Positions 31,859 through 39,358 of a stretch of 39,997 bases of DNA are shown one piece after another. Origin of the DNA: Dehalococcoidia bacterium (GTDB lineage: Bacteria > Chloroflexota > Dehalococcoidia > SHYB01); NCBI GenBank assembly GCA_009693015.1, contig SHYB01000018.1, positions 1-39,997 on the forward strand, given 5' to 3'. The notes beneath the pieces were generated by a model. The model had not been told where the DNA came from, ran no database searches, and worked only from the letters and a program-made list of their open reading frames with translations. The position numbers were made by a program, and so were the translations under genes. How positions within the stretch are numbered: position 1 is the stretch's first letter; the number at the start of each line of letters is the position of its first letter.

Positions 31859-32665
31859 ATGCTGCGAACGGCGGTGAGCCAGATAACCACGATGCGCTGG
31901 CCGTTTGACCGCGACGTGGAGCGGTACGCGGAACTGGGTGTGACGGCGATGGGCGTGCTGCAGTCGAAGCTGACGGCGTATGGCGTGGAGCGCGGGCTGC
32001 GCCTGTTGCGGGACGCGGGCATCACGGCATCGTGCTACCAGACGGGGGCACGCTTTGCCGCGGACGATCCGGCGCGGTGGGCGGAGCGCCGTGAAGCAAT
32101 CGTGCGCGATCTGGAGACGGCGGCGCGCTTGCAAGCGGGTTGCCTGGTGCTGCTGACGGGGCCGGGGGGCGCGCAGAGCTACGAGGAGGCGGCGCAGGTT
32201 TTCCTCGAGCAGGCGGCGGAGATCGTGGAGCCGGCGGCGGCGCATCGCGTGCGGCTGGCGATCGAGCCGCACTTCAACGTGCGGGTGGACGCGACGTTTG
32301 TGTATAGCCTGCACGATGCGCTGGACCTCGCGGAGTCGCTGGCATCGCCGTGGGCGGGGGTGTGCTGCGAGCTGACGCATGTATGGATGGAACGCGGCTT
32401 GTACCGGAGCATCCAGCGCCGGTGCAGGCTAATCGCGCATGTGCAAACGGGCGACTACGCGTATGGTACGCGGGCGTCATCGGAACGGGTGCCGCTGGGC
32501 GAAGGGTGCATGCCGCTGGTGCGCCTGCTGGATGCGCTTTCCGCGGCGGGGTACGAGGGCTATTGCGACCTGGAGCTCTTGGGGCCGGCGATTGATGCGA
32601 TGGGCTGCGACGAGGCGCTGGGCCGGTCGCTGGCGTGGCTGGCGAGGTACACCGCGCGGCGCTAG
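31859..32665 (+). CDS. sugar phosphate isomerase/epimerase-like TIM-barrel protein
   Basis: The 268-residue product resembles AP-endonuclease-2/xylose-isomerase-like (AP_endonuc_2) barrels. It has FDRDVERYAELGVTAMGVLQ, RLLRDAGITASCYQTGARF, a metal-ligand-like LAIEPHF (Glu on a strand), VCCELTHVWMERGLYRSI (with His), IAHVQTGDYA and YEGYCDLELLGPAID (Glu near the C-terminus). These Glu/His positions suit a divalent metal site. The substrate cannot be named. AGAGGAG before the ATG supports the start. It follows ygfZ, possibly in the same transcript, and its stop overlaps the possible end of the minus-strand membrane gene (CTAG, 32662-32665). Confidence 0.78.
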   Translation: MLRTAVSQITTMRWPFDRDVERYAELGVTAMGVLQSKLTAYGVERGLRLLRDAGITASCYQTGARFAADDPARWAERREAIVRDLETAARLQAGCLVLLTGPGGAQSYEEAAQVFLEQAAEIVEPAAAHRVRLAIEPHFNVRVDATFVYSLHDALDLAESLASPWAGVCCELTHVWMERGLYRSIQRRCRLIAHVQTGDYAYGTRASSERVPLGEGCMPLVRLLDALSAAGYEGYCDLELLGPAIDAMGCDEALGRSLAWLARYTARR

Positions 32666-33134
32666 GCAGGCGATGAGGATGACGACGCCGCGCGGCGATG
32701 TAGTTCAGCCCAGGGGCGGCGAGCAGCATCGTGGCGAGGCCGGCGATGAGGATGACCACGCCTGCACCGGTGGCGAGGTCCGCGACGCCGTAGCTGGCGA
32801 CGGCGAGGTTGAGGGCGCTGCGCAGGGCGACGCCGTCAATGTACTGGGCGCGGCGGGGGTCGTCACGCGCGAGCTTGGTGTACGGACCCCAGGTGCCGAG
32901 CGTGTGGCCCTTGATGGCTTCCGCTTGCGCACGCGCCGTTTCAGCGTCCTGCACCAGCACGCCGGGAATGCTGGCGTCTGCGCTGGTGGTGATCTCCTCA
33001 AGCTTGAGCTCGGCGGTGATGTCCGCCTTGGTGGCCTGCGCCTTCACGATGAAGAACAGGCCACCGGCTATCAGGCATAGTCCGAGGACTACGGCAGATA
33101 ACCACGGCCCATGACGTCGCAGTAGATATTGCAT
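32274..33134 (-). CDS. small membrane protein with an antisense-extended C-terminus
   Basis: ATG at 33134 with AGAAGGAGGG upstream begins MQYLLRRHGPWLSAVVLGLC. There is one transmembrane helix (~12-30, WLSAVVLGLCLIAGGLFFIV), an extracytoplasmic acid/helical region (ITAELKLEEITTSADASIPG and AETARAQAEAIKGHT) and a second helix (VADLATGAGVVILIAGLATMLLAAPGL) at ~118-142. After ~150 residues (LNYIAARRR) the frame runs on, in Arg/Pro-rich low-complexity text, antisense to the isomerase gene until 32274. This tail is not credible as protein. A one-base shift after ~32690 would end at TAG 32662-32664 or read a second GVVILIA.. copy. So the true gene probably covers ~32662-33134 (about 155 residues) and is frameshifted or mis-joined. 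A direct repeat lies there. The family is not recognised. Confidence 0.5.
   Translation of the reverse strand: MQYLLRRHGPWLSAVVLGLCLIAGGLFFIVKAQATKADITAELKLEEITTSADASIPGVLVQDAETARAQAEAIKGHTLGTWGPYTKLARDDPRRAQYIDGVALRSALNLAVASYGVADLATGAGVVILIAGLATMLLAAPGLNYIAARRRHPHRLPSAARCTSPATPATGPAPRRSPSHQSPAPRAPGRNSPRTPPRKAHPAGAPAACTLRPAAPVPMTPAYHTRSRPFAHARLACTGAGCSGTSRVPSIHASARSTPPPTAMPATPRGPAHRAGYTQTSRPPAR
32664..32762. repeat. 26-bp direct repeat within the membrane gene end
   Basis: Bases 32664-32689 and 32737-32762 are the same 26-base unit (GGCGATGAGGATGAC core) with two differences. On the minus strand both encode the second-helix sequence VVILIAGLA or VVILIACLA, in different frames. A tandem duplication could have damaged the gene end. 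Confidence 0.6.
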
Positions 33135-33247
33135 GGAAACGGCCCTCCTTCTAACTTGCCTCCTAGTATGGGAGACAGGCGGTGAGGGCCGCATGCGGAA
33201 TCAAGCTCCGTTCGTGAAGGGCTTGTGAAGAATAGCGCAGGCGGCGG

Positions 33248-34408
33248 TTAGACGCTTTTGAACTTCTGGAGGAGGTTGCGGGCGATGACGAGCTTCTGAA
33301 TCTCGCTGGTGCCTTCGCCGATAATCATGAGGGGAGCATCACGGTAGTAGCGCTCCACGGGGTATTCCTTGAAGTAGCCGTAGCCGCCGTGGATGCGCAT
33401 GGCGTCGAGGGCGATCTCGGCGCAGGCTTCGCTGGCGAAGAGCTTGGCCATGCCCGCCTCCAGGTCACAACGCTCGCCACGGTCTTTCTTGGCAGCGGCG
33501 TTGGCGACGAGGAGCTTGGAAGCTTCCAGCTTGGTGTACATATCGGCGAGCTTGAGCTGGATGGCCTGGTGCTGGGCGATGGGCACGCCCATGGTGTGGC
33601 GCTTCTGGGCGTAGGCGATGGCCTTTTCGAAGGCGGCGGTGGCCACGCCGACAGCGCGTGCGGCGACGTTGATGCGCCCGCCTTCCAGGCCGTCCATCAT
33701 CTGCTTGAAGCCTTCGCCTTCCTTGCCGCCGACGAGGTTGGTGATGGGCGTGTGGTGGTTCTCAAAGATAAGCTCGGAGGTATCCACGCCGCGGTAGCCG
33801 AGTTTGTCCAGGTGCCTTCCCGACTTGAAGCCGGGGCCTTTCTCCAGGATGAAGCAGGAGATGCCGCGATGCTGCGGTTTGATCTGGCGGTCAGTCTTGA
33901 CGAGCACGGCGAAGGTGTTGCCTTGTTCGCCGTTGGTGATCATCATCTTGGTGCCGTTGATGACGTAGTCATCGCCATCGCGGACGGCGTAGGTTTCGAT
34001 GGCGGCGACATCGCTGCCGCAGTTGGGTTCGGTCAGGCCAATGCCGCCGCGCTTTTCGCCGGTGGCCATCTTGGGGAGGTAGCGGTTCTTCTGCTCTTCC
34101 GTGCCGTAGTTTTCCACAAGCTTGGCCATGATGAGGTGGGAGTTGAGGACACCGGCCATGCTCATCCAGCCACGGGATATTTCGGCGATGACGAGGGCAT
34201 AGGTGGAATAGTTGAGGCCCATGCCGCCGTACTTCTCCGAGATGGACATGCCGAAGAGGCCGAGGGCCTTCATCTTGTTCACCAGGTCGTGAGGGTAGAT
34301 GTCCTTCTGCTCCATCTCGCTGGCGATCGGCTCGATATCCTTGCGGACGAAGTCGCGGATCATGGTGAGAACTTGTTTCTGCTCGTCGGTGAGATGGTCC
34401 ATGGTCAT
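33248..34408 (-). CDS. acyl-CoA dehydrogenase
   Basis: FAD enzyme catalysing alpha,beta-dehydrogenation of acyl-CoA. The 386 residues show the standard order: N-terminal helical domain (LTDEQKQVLTMIRDFVRKDIEP), beta domain (GGIGLTEPNCGSDVAAIET, YVINGTKMMITNG, FILEKGPGF) and C-terminal helical domain. The latter has EGGRINVAARAVGVATAAF, the FAD/CoA site MRIHGGYGYFKEYPVERYYRDAP and the catalytic-base region IGEGTSEIQKLVIARNLL. The Glu of GEGTSEIQ neighbourhood is where short/medium-chain enzymes place their base. The chain length and pathway are unknown; a partner thiolase or hydratase is not in the window. GGAGCC precedes the start; MDHL at 34402 is an alternative. Confidence 0.93.
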   Translation of the reverse strand: MTMDHLTDEQKQVLTMIRDFVRKDIEPIASEMEQKDIYPHDLVNKMKALGLFGMSISEKYGGMGLNYSTYALVIAEISRGWMSMAGVLNSHLIMAKLVENYGTEEQKNRYLPKMATGEKRGGIGLTEPNCGSDVAAIETYAVRDGDDYVINGTKMMITNGEQGNTFAVLVKTDRQIKPQHRGISCFILEKGPGFKSGRHLDKLGYRGVDTSELIFENHHTPITNLVGGKEGEGFKQMMDGLEGGRINVAARAVGVATAAFEKAIAYAQKRHTMGVPIAQHQAIQLKLADMYTKLEASKLLVANAAAKKDRGERCDLEAGMAKLFASEACAEIALDAMRIHGGYGYFKEYPVERYYRDAPLMIIGEGTSEIQKLVIARNLLQKFKSV

Positions 34409-34569
34409 GGCAGGCTCCGTGGTGACAACGTTGCAGGCGGCATGAATAGAGGCTCGCCTATGGTAGCAACGGGAGCGGAAAAAGGCAACGCGGCTAGGAC
34501 GGGCTACGCTTCTGTCTGCGTCATCTCCAACTCATCGAGCAGGCGGCGCGCTCCACATGACCGGTGAGC

Positions 34570-34635
34570 TTAGGTGAGGAAGACAAGGACGATCGCCGCA
34601 CCGACAACGCCGGTAACCTGGAGGGCATGACTCAC
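34570..34635 (-). CDS. possible 21-aa hydrophobic small protein coupled to the DapA-like gene
   Basis: GTG at 34635-34633 overlaps the TGA of the DapA-like gene in GTGA and opens a 21-codon frame (VSHALQVTGVVGAAIVLVFLT) that ends TAA at 34570. It is almost entirely one membrane helix. The overlap suggests coupled translation, but such short frames arise by chance and the sequence could be a remnant of a larger gene. The rest of the gap to the acyl-CoA dehydrogenase (34409-34569) shows no other gene. Confidence 0.3.
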   Translation of the reverse strand: MSHALQVTGVVGAAIVLVFLT

Positions 34636-35549
34636 GAAGCAGTTCCCTTGTGTAACCCGATTTCATCCAGCACAGCGCGAATCTCCTGCAACCCGGTGTC
34701 GTCAGGGGAGAGGAAGGGCCGGCGCGGGTAGCCGCCGGGCAGGCCCAGGGCGTTCATCGCCGCCTTGACGCCGGTGGGGTGCTGGTATTTGACCAAGACA
34801 TCGTGGAGCTTCAGTATCTTGGCAAAGGCGTCGGAGGTTTGGCTCAGGTCGCCCGCACGGTAGGCGTCGTAGGCGGCCTTCCAGAGGTGGGGCGCCACAG
34901 GCGCTTCAATGGATAGCGGGCCCTGGCCGCCGAGCATGAGGCTGCTGATAGCATTCGGCGTCATGACTTCGTAGACGGCGGTCTTGGACCGCAGAGCCCG
35001 CAGCAGCGGCACTACGTAGCCCATCGCGCCATCGGCGTTGACAATGCTGACCAGATGGGGATACCGAGCCGTGGCCTTCGCCAGCAGATCGACGGGGATG
35101 GAGTAGCCGATGATAAAAGGGTTGTTGGCCAGATGGATGGGATAGTGCACCTTGTCCAGGAACTCCATGAGGAACTGTTCCACCTCACGGCGCGGCTGAG
35201 GCACCGGTGCTGGCATGGGCCGCGGCGCATAGACGTACACGCCATCGGCGCCCATCGCGCCAGCCTCGTTGGCCAGCTTGATGGTGTAGCCGGTGTCCGT
35301 GGGGCCGATGCCGCAGGCAATGATGGGTACCTTTCCCTTGACGCACTTGAGGGCGATCTCCCAGGTTCGGCGAATCTCGGAATCGCGCATGATCTGCGCT
35401 TCGCCTGTACCTACCAGGCAGATGAAGAGCCCGAAGCCAAAGGAGGCCATCCGCTCGAGTTGGGCGGCGAACGCCCCTTCATCGATCGACCCGTCGCGGT
35501 TGAACGGGGTAACGCAGGCAGCCTGGACACCGGCGGGTGCGATAGCCAT
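34632..35549 (-). CDS. DapA-family (DHDPS/NAL-like) TIM-barrel protein lacking the Schiff-base lysine
   Basis: The 305-residue protein has the fold and order of dihydrodipicolinate synthase/N-acetylneuraminate lyase: GVQAACVTPFNRDGSIDEGAFAA, LVGTGEAQIM (for GTTGE), KVPIIACGIG, TIKLANEAGAMGADGVYVYAP (for A..xGADGxLxxxP) and PTGVKAAMNALGLPGG. However, where family members have Tyr in YNVP it reads LANNP (Ala141), and the lysine expected on barrel strand six (GIKxxxGD) is Val170 in VSIVNADG. Both classical catalytic residues are therefore absent. It cannot form the usual Schiff base and may be a binding protein, use a different residue, or be inactive. A good ribosome site (AGGGAGG) and intact frame suggest it is still used. 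It lies downstream of the aminotransferase on the minus strand. Confidence 0.82.
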   Translation of the reverse strand: MAIAPAGVQAACVTPFNRDGSIDEGAFAAQLERMASFGFGLFICLVGTGEAQIMRDSEIRRTWEIALKCVKGKVPIIACGIGPTDTGYTIKLANEAGAMGADGVYVYAPRPMPAPVPQPRREVEQFLMEFLDKVHYPIHLANNPFIIGYSIPVDLLAKATARYPHLVSIVNADGAMGYVVPLLRALRSKTAVYEVMTPNAISSLMLGGQGPLSIEAPVAPHLWKAAYDAYRAGDLSQTSDAFAKILKLHDVLVKYQHPTGVKAAMNALGLPGGYPRRPFLSPDDTGLQEIRAVLDEIGLHKGTAS

Positions 35550-35578
35550 CGTGGCCTCCCTGAGTGTGCGATGGCGCC

Positions 35579-35584
35579 ATTATA
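35579..35584 (-). promoter_or_regulatory. -10 box for the DapA-like gene
   Basis: A perfect TATAAT on the minus strand ends 30 bases before the DapA-like ATG. No good -35 box is seen 17-18 bases upstream. Confidence 0.4.
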
Positions 35585-35615
35585 CGCAGGGTGTGAGGGC
35601 GCACGAGAGGCGGGG

Positions 35616-36791
35616 CTAGCGGTGGCGCTGGACGAAGCGGGCGATGCGCTCCAGGGCCTGCTCCAGTTCCTGGAGGGAGACGGCGTAGCAGCAGCGGAGG
35701 TAGCCTTCACCCGATGCGCCGAAGGCGGAGCCGGGGACGGCGGCGACGCGCTCTTCCTTGAGCAACAGCTCGGCGAATTGGTCGGAGCTCATGCCGGTGG
35801 ACTTGACGGAGGGGAAGGCGTAGAAGGCGCCTTGAGGCTCGAAGCAGGAGAGGCCCGAGGCGTTGAGGCCCTGGACAAGCAAGCGGCGGCGCTGATCGTA
35901 TGCCGTGACCATCTGCTCCACCTCGCCCTTGTCCTGGGAGAGGGCCTCCGCCGCGGCCACCTGGCTGGGCGTGGGAGCGCACATGATGGTGTACTGGTGC
36001 ACCTTCATCATGGACTCGATGATCTGGCGGGGGGCGCAGGCGTAGCCGACGCGCCAGCCGGTCATGGCGTAGTTTTTGGAGAAGCCGCTGAGCAGCACAG
36101 TGCAATCACGCATGCCGGGGAGCGCGGAGAAGGCGGTGTGCTGGTGGCCGCCGTACACCAGGCGGTCGTAGACCTCGTCGGAGATAACGATCAGGTTGTG
36201 GCGGCGCACCACGGCGGCGATGGCAAGAAGTTCATCGCGGGTCATGACTGCGCCGGTGGGATTGTTGGGGTAGTTGAGGACGATGGCCTTGGTGCGCGGC
36301 GTGATCTTGGCTTCGATGTCCCGGGGGCGGACGCAAAAGGCGGCGGCTTCCGAGGTGGCTACGGGGACGGGGACGCCGCCGGCGAGGACGATGCAGGGGA
36401 CGTAGGAGACGTAGGCCGGTTCCACGACGATGACCTCGTCGCCGGGGTCGAGGAGGGCGCGCATTGCCAGGTCCACGCCTTCGCTCACGCCGACGGTGAC
36501 GAGGACTTCATTCTCCGGCGCGTAGGAGACGCCGTAGCGTTCGGCGAGGTGCGCGGCGATCTGCTGTCGCAGGGAGAGGAGGCCGTAGTTGGAGGAGTAG
36601 TGGGTGTGGCCCCGCTCCAGGGAGTAGATGGCGGCCTCACGCACGCGCCAGGGGGTGGCGAAGTCGGGTTCGCCGACGCCGAGGGAGATGACGCCTTCCA
36701 TGCCCTGGATCAGGTCGAAGAAGCGCCGGATGCCGGAGGGGGACAGCCGCTGCACGCGTTGGGAGATGGGAGAGCGGGAAACCTCGGTCAC
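35616..36791 (-). CDS. class I/II PLP-dependent aminotransferase
   Basis: The 391-residue protein is of the aspartate/aromatic aminotransferase fold type I: VISLGVGEPDFATP, THYSSNYGLLSLRQQIA, VTVGVSEGVDLAMRALLDPGDEV, IVLNYPNNPTGAVM, ISDEVYDRLVYGG, and the PLP lysine Lys239 in LSGFSKNYAMTGWRVGY. The C-terminal RCCYAVSLQELEQALERI carries the substrate-carboxylate arginine. The specific substrate is unknown. It may serve amino acid synthesis with the downstream DapA-like protein, but the gap of 66 bases and an own -10 box there argue for separate promoters. Confidence 0.92.
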   Translation of the reverse strand: MTEVSRSPISQRVQRLSPSGIRRFFDLIQGMEGVISLGVGEPDFATPWRVREAAIYSLERGHTHYSSNYGLLSLRQQIAAHLAERYGVSYAPENEVLVTVGVSEGVDLAMRALLDPGDEVIVVEPAYVSYVPCIVLAGGVPVPVATSEAAAFCVRPRDIEAKITPRTKAIVLNYPNNPTGAVMTRDELLAIAAVVRRHNLIVISDEVYDRLVYGGHQHTAFSALPGMRDCTVLLSGFSKNYAMTGWRVGYACAPRQIIESMMKVHQYTIMCAPTPSQVAAAEALSQDKGEVEQMVTAYDQRRRLLVQGLNASGLSCFEPQGAFYAFPSVKSTGMSSDQFAELLLKEERVAAVPGSAFGASGEGYLRCCYAVSLQELEQALERIARFVQRHR

Positions 36792-36877
36792 AGACGCTCC
36801 AGCGGACAGCCGCTACCTGAAGGTATGTGGAGATATTGTAGCAGAGGAGGTTGCCGCTTCAGATAACGGAGAAGCGC

Positions 36878-37396
36878 TCAGGCGCTGGCCTGGGCGAGCG
36901 CGGGGGCGCGGCGCTCCCTATCCAGGAGGCGTTGCTTCATGTCCAGACCGCCGCCAAAGCCGCCGAGACGGCCGTCGGACGCGATGACGCGATGGCAGGG
37001 GACGATGATGCACACGGGGTTGTTGGCCATGGCCCCGCCGACGGCGCGTGCGGCGCCAGGCTTGCCCAGCGCGATGGCGATATCGCGGTAGGGGCGAACG
37101 TGGCCGCGGGGGATGCGGCGCACGGTTTCCAGCACGGCGCGGCGAAATGGAGACACGCCGGAGAGATCGAGAGGGAGGTCATCGAATCCGACGGGGTCGC
37201 CGGAGAAGTAGCGCTGCAAGCGTTGCGTGAGATCGAGCAGCAAGGGGTCCGCAGGGGAGGCGCGGGCGTGGCGCGGGGGGAGCAGGGCGAGCGCTTGCTG
37301 GGGCGTGGCCTGCGGCAGGGTGAGGGTGCAGATGCCTGCGTCAGTCCACGCCGCGCCAATGTGGCCGGCGATGATCGGGATGACGGCGCTGGGCAT
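36878..37396 (-). CDS. ogt: methylated-DNA--protein-cysteine methyltransferase
   Basis: Suicide repair enzyme that takes the methyl group from O6-methylguanine. The 172-residue protein has an N-terminal small domain with weak similarity (GAAWTDAGICTLTLPQATPQQAL) and the conserved C-terminal half: SPFRRAVLETVRRIPRGHVRPYRDIA, ARAVGGAMANNPVCIIVPCHRVIASDG with nucleophile Cys134, and GRLGGFGGGLDMKQRLLDRE. The PCHRV motif and Asn/Arg pair are intact. It starts 8 bases after the MoxR gene ends on the same strand. Confidence 0.94.
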   Translation of the reverse strand: MPSAVIPIIAGHIGAAWTDAGICTLTLPQATPQQALALLPPRHARASPADPLLLDLTQRLQRYFSGDPVGFDDLPLDLSGVSPFRRAVLETVRRIPRGHVRPYRDIAIALGKPGAARAVGGAMANNPVCIIVPCHRVIASDGRLGGFGGGLDMKQRLLDRERRAPALAQASA

Positions 37397-37404
37397 GCGT
37401 CCTC

Positions 37405-38358
37405 CTAGCGAGTGCGGTCGCGGGGGCGGGCGCCGGGTACGGGCGCCTGGTTGAGGACGTGCTCCACGATGGTGACGCCGGTGACGTCCTTCATGCGGGA
37501 GGAAGGATTGATGATGACGCGGTGGGAGAGCACCGGCGCGGCGAGGGCTTTCACGTCATCCGGGGTGACGTAATCGCGATCCTTAAGCATGGCGCGGGCC
37601 TGGGTGGCGCGGAAGAGGCCGAGCGAGCCGCGGGGAGAGGCGCCGAGGGAGACGGCCTCATGGCTGCGGGTGGCCGTGGAGATGGAGACGATGTACCTCT
37701 TGATGAGGTCGTCCACGTACACGTCTTTGACGGCTTCCTGAAGTTTGAGTACTTCCGCGACGTCCACCACCTGCCCCAGCGATTCTACGGGGTGGGCGCG
37801 CTGCTGCATTTCGATGATGGTGACCTCTTGTTCATGGGTGGGGTAGCCCAGCGAGATGCGGAGCAGGAACCGGTCAAGCTGCGCCTCCGGCAAGGGGAAG
37901 GTGCCTTCATACTCGATGGGGTTTTGCGTGGCGAGCACGATAAACGGCTCCGGCAGCATGTGGGTGACGCCGTCGGTTGTGATCTGGCGCTCCTCCATGG
38001 CTTCCAGGAGGGCGGATTGCGTCTTGGGCGTGGCACGGTTGATCTCATCGGCGAGGACGACCTGGGCGATGATGGGGCCGGGACGGAAGACAAAATCGCC
38101 GGTCTTCTGGTTGTACACGGAAACGCCGGTGATGTCCGTGGGCAGCAGGTCAGGGGTGAACTGGATGCGCTTGAAGGAGCAGCCCAGGGAGCGGGCGAGG
38201 CTCTTGGCGAGCATGGTTTTGCCTACGCCGGGGACGTCCTCTATGAGAGCGTGGCCGCGACAGATAAGGGCGATGAGGGCCAGCTCCACCTCATCGTTCT
38301 TGCCGATGATCACTTTCTCGACGTTGGCGACGATCTTGTCCGCGATGCTCTTTGTCAT
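37405..38358 (-). CDS. MoxR-family AAA+ ATPase
   Basis: MoxR ATPases act as chaperones that help assemble metal or cofactor enzymes and are usually followed by a DUF58 (VWA) gene. With start [20 protein letters not shown] at 38358 the product has 317 residues; the frame is open to GTG 38379, and a TTG at 38364 sits better behind GGAGG, so the start is uncertain. Walker A is [21 protein letters not shown], Walker [23 protein letters not shown], sensor 1 [24 protein letters not shown], and the family motifs [11 protein letters not shown] and [17 protein letters not shown] are present. The usual DUF58 and transglutaminase partners are missing; ogt follows instead. Confidence 0.92.
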   Translation of the reverse strand: MTKSIADKIVANVEKVIIGKNDEVELALIALICRGHALIEDVPGVGKTMLAKSLARSLGCSFKRIQFTPDLLPTDITGVSVYNQKTGDFVFRPGPIIAQVVLADEINRATPKTQSALLEAMEERQITTDGVTHMLPEPFIVLATQNPIEYEGTFPLPEAQLDRFLLRISLGYPTHEQEVTIIEMQQRAHPVESLGQVVDVAEVLKLQEAVKDVYVDDLIKRYIVSISTATRSHEAVSLGASPRGSLGLFRATQARAMLKDRDYVTPDDVKALAAPVLSHRVIINPSSRMKDVTGVTIVEHVLNQAPVPGARPRDRTR

Positions 38359-38403
38359 CGTCAAGGGTGCATCCTCCACCGCCCAGTGTCCGCGAAGATG
38401 GGC

Positions 38404-38409
38404 ATTATA
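38404..38409 (-). promoter_or_regulatory. -10 box for the moxR-ogt pair
   Basis: Minus-strand TATAAT, 45 bases upstream of the chosen MoxR ATG, preceded by a CT-rich run. The -35 box at 17-18 bases is poor. Confidence 0.4.
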
Positions 38410-38534
38410 GCAAAGAGAGAGAGATGTGCATCCAGGCGCGAGTCCGGCACCGGCAATCTGCTAGCAGCGCGCCTTTGTGCGAGACCCAGCTCTGGCGCAG
38501 GTGTAACGCGCCAGCGCGGCAGTCAGATACGCGT

Positions 38535-38563
38535 TTGCCTTGCCGGAGGGCCTTTGCTATCCT
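38535..38563 (+). promoter_or_regulatory. promoter for tRNA-Cys
   Basis: TTGCCT (38535-38540), a 17-base spacer and TATCCT (38558-38563) end nine bases before the tRNA. Confidence 0.55.
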
Positions 38564-38572
38564 ACAGGGTAG

Positions 38573-38648
38573 GGCGACGTAGCCAAGTGGTCAAGGCGGA
38601 GGTCTGCAAAACCTCTATGCAGCGGTTCGAATCCGCTCGTCGCCTCCA
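38573..38648 (+). tRNA. tRNA-Cys (GCA)
   Basis: A complete cloverleaf. The acceptor stem pairs GGCGACG with CGTCGCC; the D-arm is AGCCAAGTGGTCAAGGC; the anticodon stem-loop has the loop CTGCAAA, anticodon GCA. The T-arm is GCGGTTCGAATCCGC. The discriminator base is T, as expected for Cys tRNA, and CCA is encoded (38646-38648). Confidence 0.96.
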
Positions 38649-38696
38649 ATTTCCCTTGCTTGCACGCGCGAAATCAGGCTGCTGCGCGGTGCTCAT

Positions 38697-38824
38697 TCAC
38701 TCCCCCCTGACCATGGCGTACACCACAGGCAGTCCGTCATCCGGCCGCCCTTGGTGACGTGACTACGCAGGCGTCCCTCGAAGGTGTAGCCTGCCTTTTC
38801 CAGGACGCGGGCGGAGAGGGCCGT
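38697..38824 (-). pseudogene. C-terminal remnant of a GNAT acetyltransferase
   Basis: The minus strand reads ALSARVLEKAGYTFEGRLRSHVTKGGRMTD, the typical end of RimJ/RimL-like acetyltransferases (the NxxSxxVLEKxGF pattern). A one-base frame change near 38725 is then needed to reach VYAMVRGE and the TGA at 38697. A TGA at 38825-38827 also interrupts the frame upstream, and the acetyl-CoA binding core is gone. It lies between tRNA-Cys and mscL; the DNA beyond 38824 may hold further traces. Confidence 0.6.
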
Positions 38825-38855
38825 TCACCCGTGGGCTCGCTCTCCATGCCGGCGG

Positions 38856-39290
38856 CTAGGTAGCTGCGGCGGCTTCAATGACAGAGGTGCAGAAGGCACA
38901 GCGCCTGGCGGCGATTGGCACCTCGCTCAGGCATTCGGGGCATTTCTTGGTGGTGGGGTCTGACGTGGTGGCGCTCTTGCGCTGGCGAGCCACCATGGCG
39001 TTGATGGGGAGAATGACGAAGAAGAAAAGGACCACGGCGATCAAGAAGAAGGAGACCACGGCATTGATAAGGTCGCCGTAGTTGAAGGTGCTGCCGCGCA
39101 CGGTGAAGGTGAGCTGGGAGTAATCCCGCCGCTGGATGATGCCGATGAGCGGGGTGATGAGGTCTTTCACCACGGCGGCGATGACCGTGCCGAAGGCGGC
39201 GCCGATGACGACGCCGACGGCGAGGTCAACGACGTTGCCACGCAAGAGGAACTTGATGAAATCGGCGCGAAGTTTGCTCGGTTTGAGCAC
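38856..39290 (-). CDS. mscL: large-conductance mechanosensitive channel with C-terminal zinc ribbon
   Basis: MscL opens under membrane tension to release solutes. The 144-residue protein has the N-terminal helix KLRADFIKFLLRGNVVDLAVGVVIGAAFGTVIAAVVKDLITPLIG, with the conserved gate and first membrane helix. A periplasmic loop (RRDYSQLTFTV, GSTFNYGDLINAVVSFFLIAVVLFFFVI) and the second helix follow. Unlike the E. coli protein it ends in a zinc-ribbon-like tail with CPEC (Cys117, Cys120) and CAFC (Cys131, Cys134), a domain arrangement known in other GC-rich bacteria. It lies between a GNAT remnant and a cupin gene on the minus strand. Confidence 0.95.
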   Translation of the reverse strand: MLKPSKLRADFIKFLLRGNVVDLAVGVVIGAAFGTVIAAVVKDLITPLIGIIQRRDYSQLTFTVRGSTFNYGDLINAVVSFFLIAVVLFFFVILPINAMVARQRKSATTSDPTTKKCPECLSEVPIAARRCAFCTSVIEAAAAT

Positions 39291-39358
39291 AACACACCCC
39301 CTGAAAGTTCTGGCGCATTCTTAGGGAAGAAGGCTAAGGCTTGGAGTACCGAACCGAA

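Noticed and set aside
33389-34567. Plus-strand frames across the acyl-CoA dehydrogenase and the aminotransferase (also 35055-36866, 37459-38757)
   Set aside because: Third-position GC bias opens long antisense frames here; they are Gly/Asp/Arg repeats without domains, while the minus strand carries the known families.
38573-38648. tRNA-Sec, which would support the OsmC selenoprotein
   Set aside because: The anticodon is GCA and the variable arm is short, so it is an ordinary tRNA-Cys.
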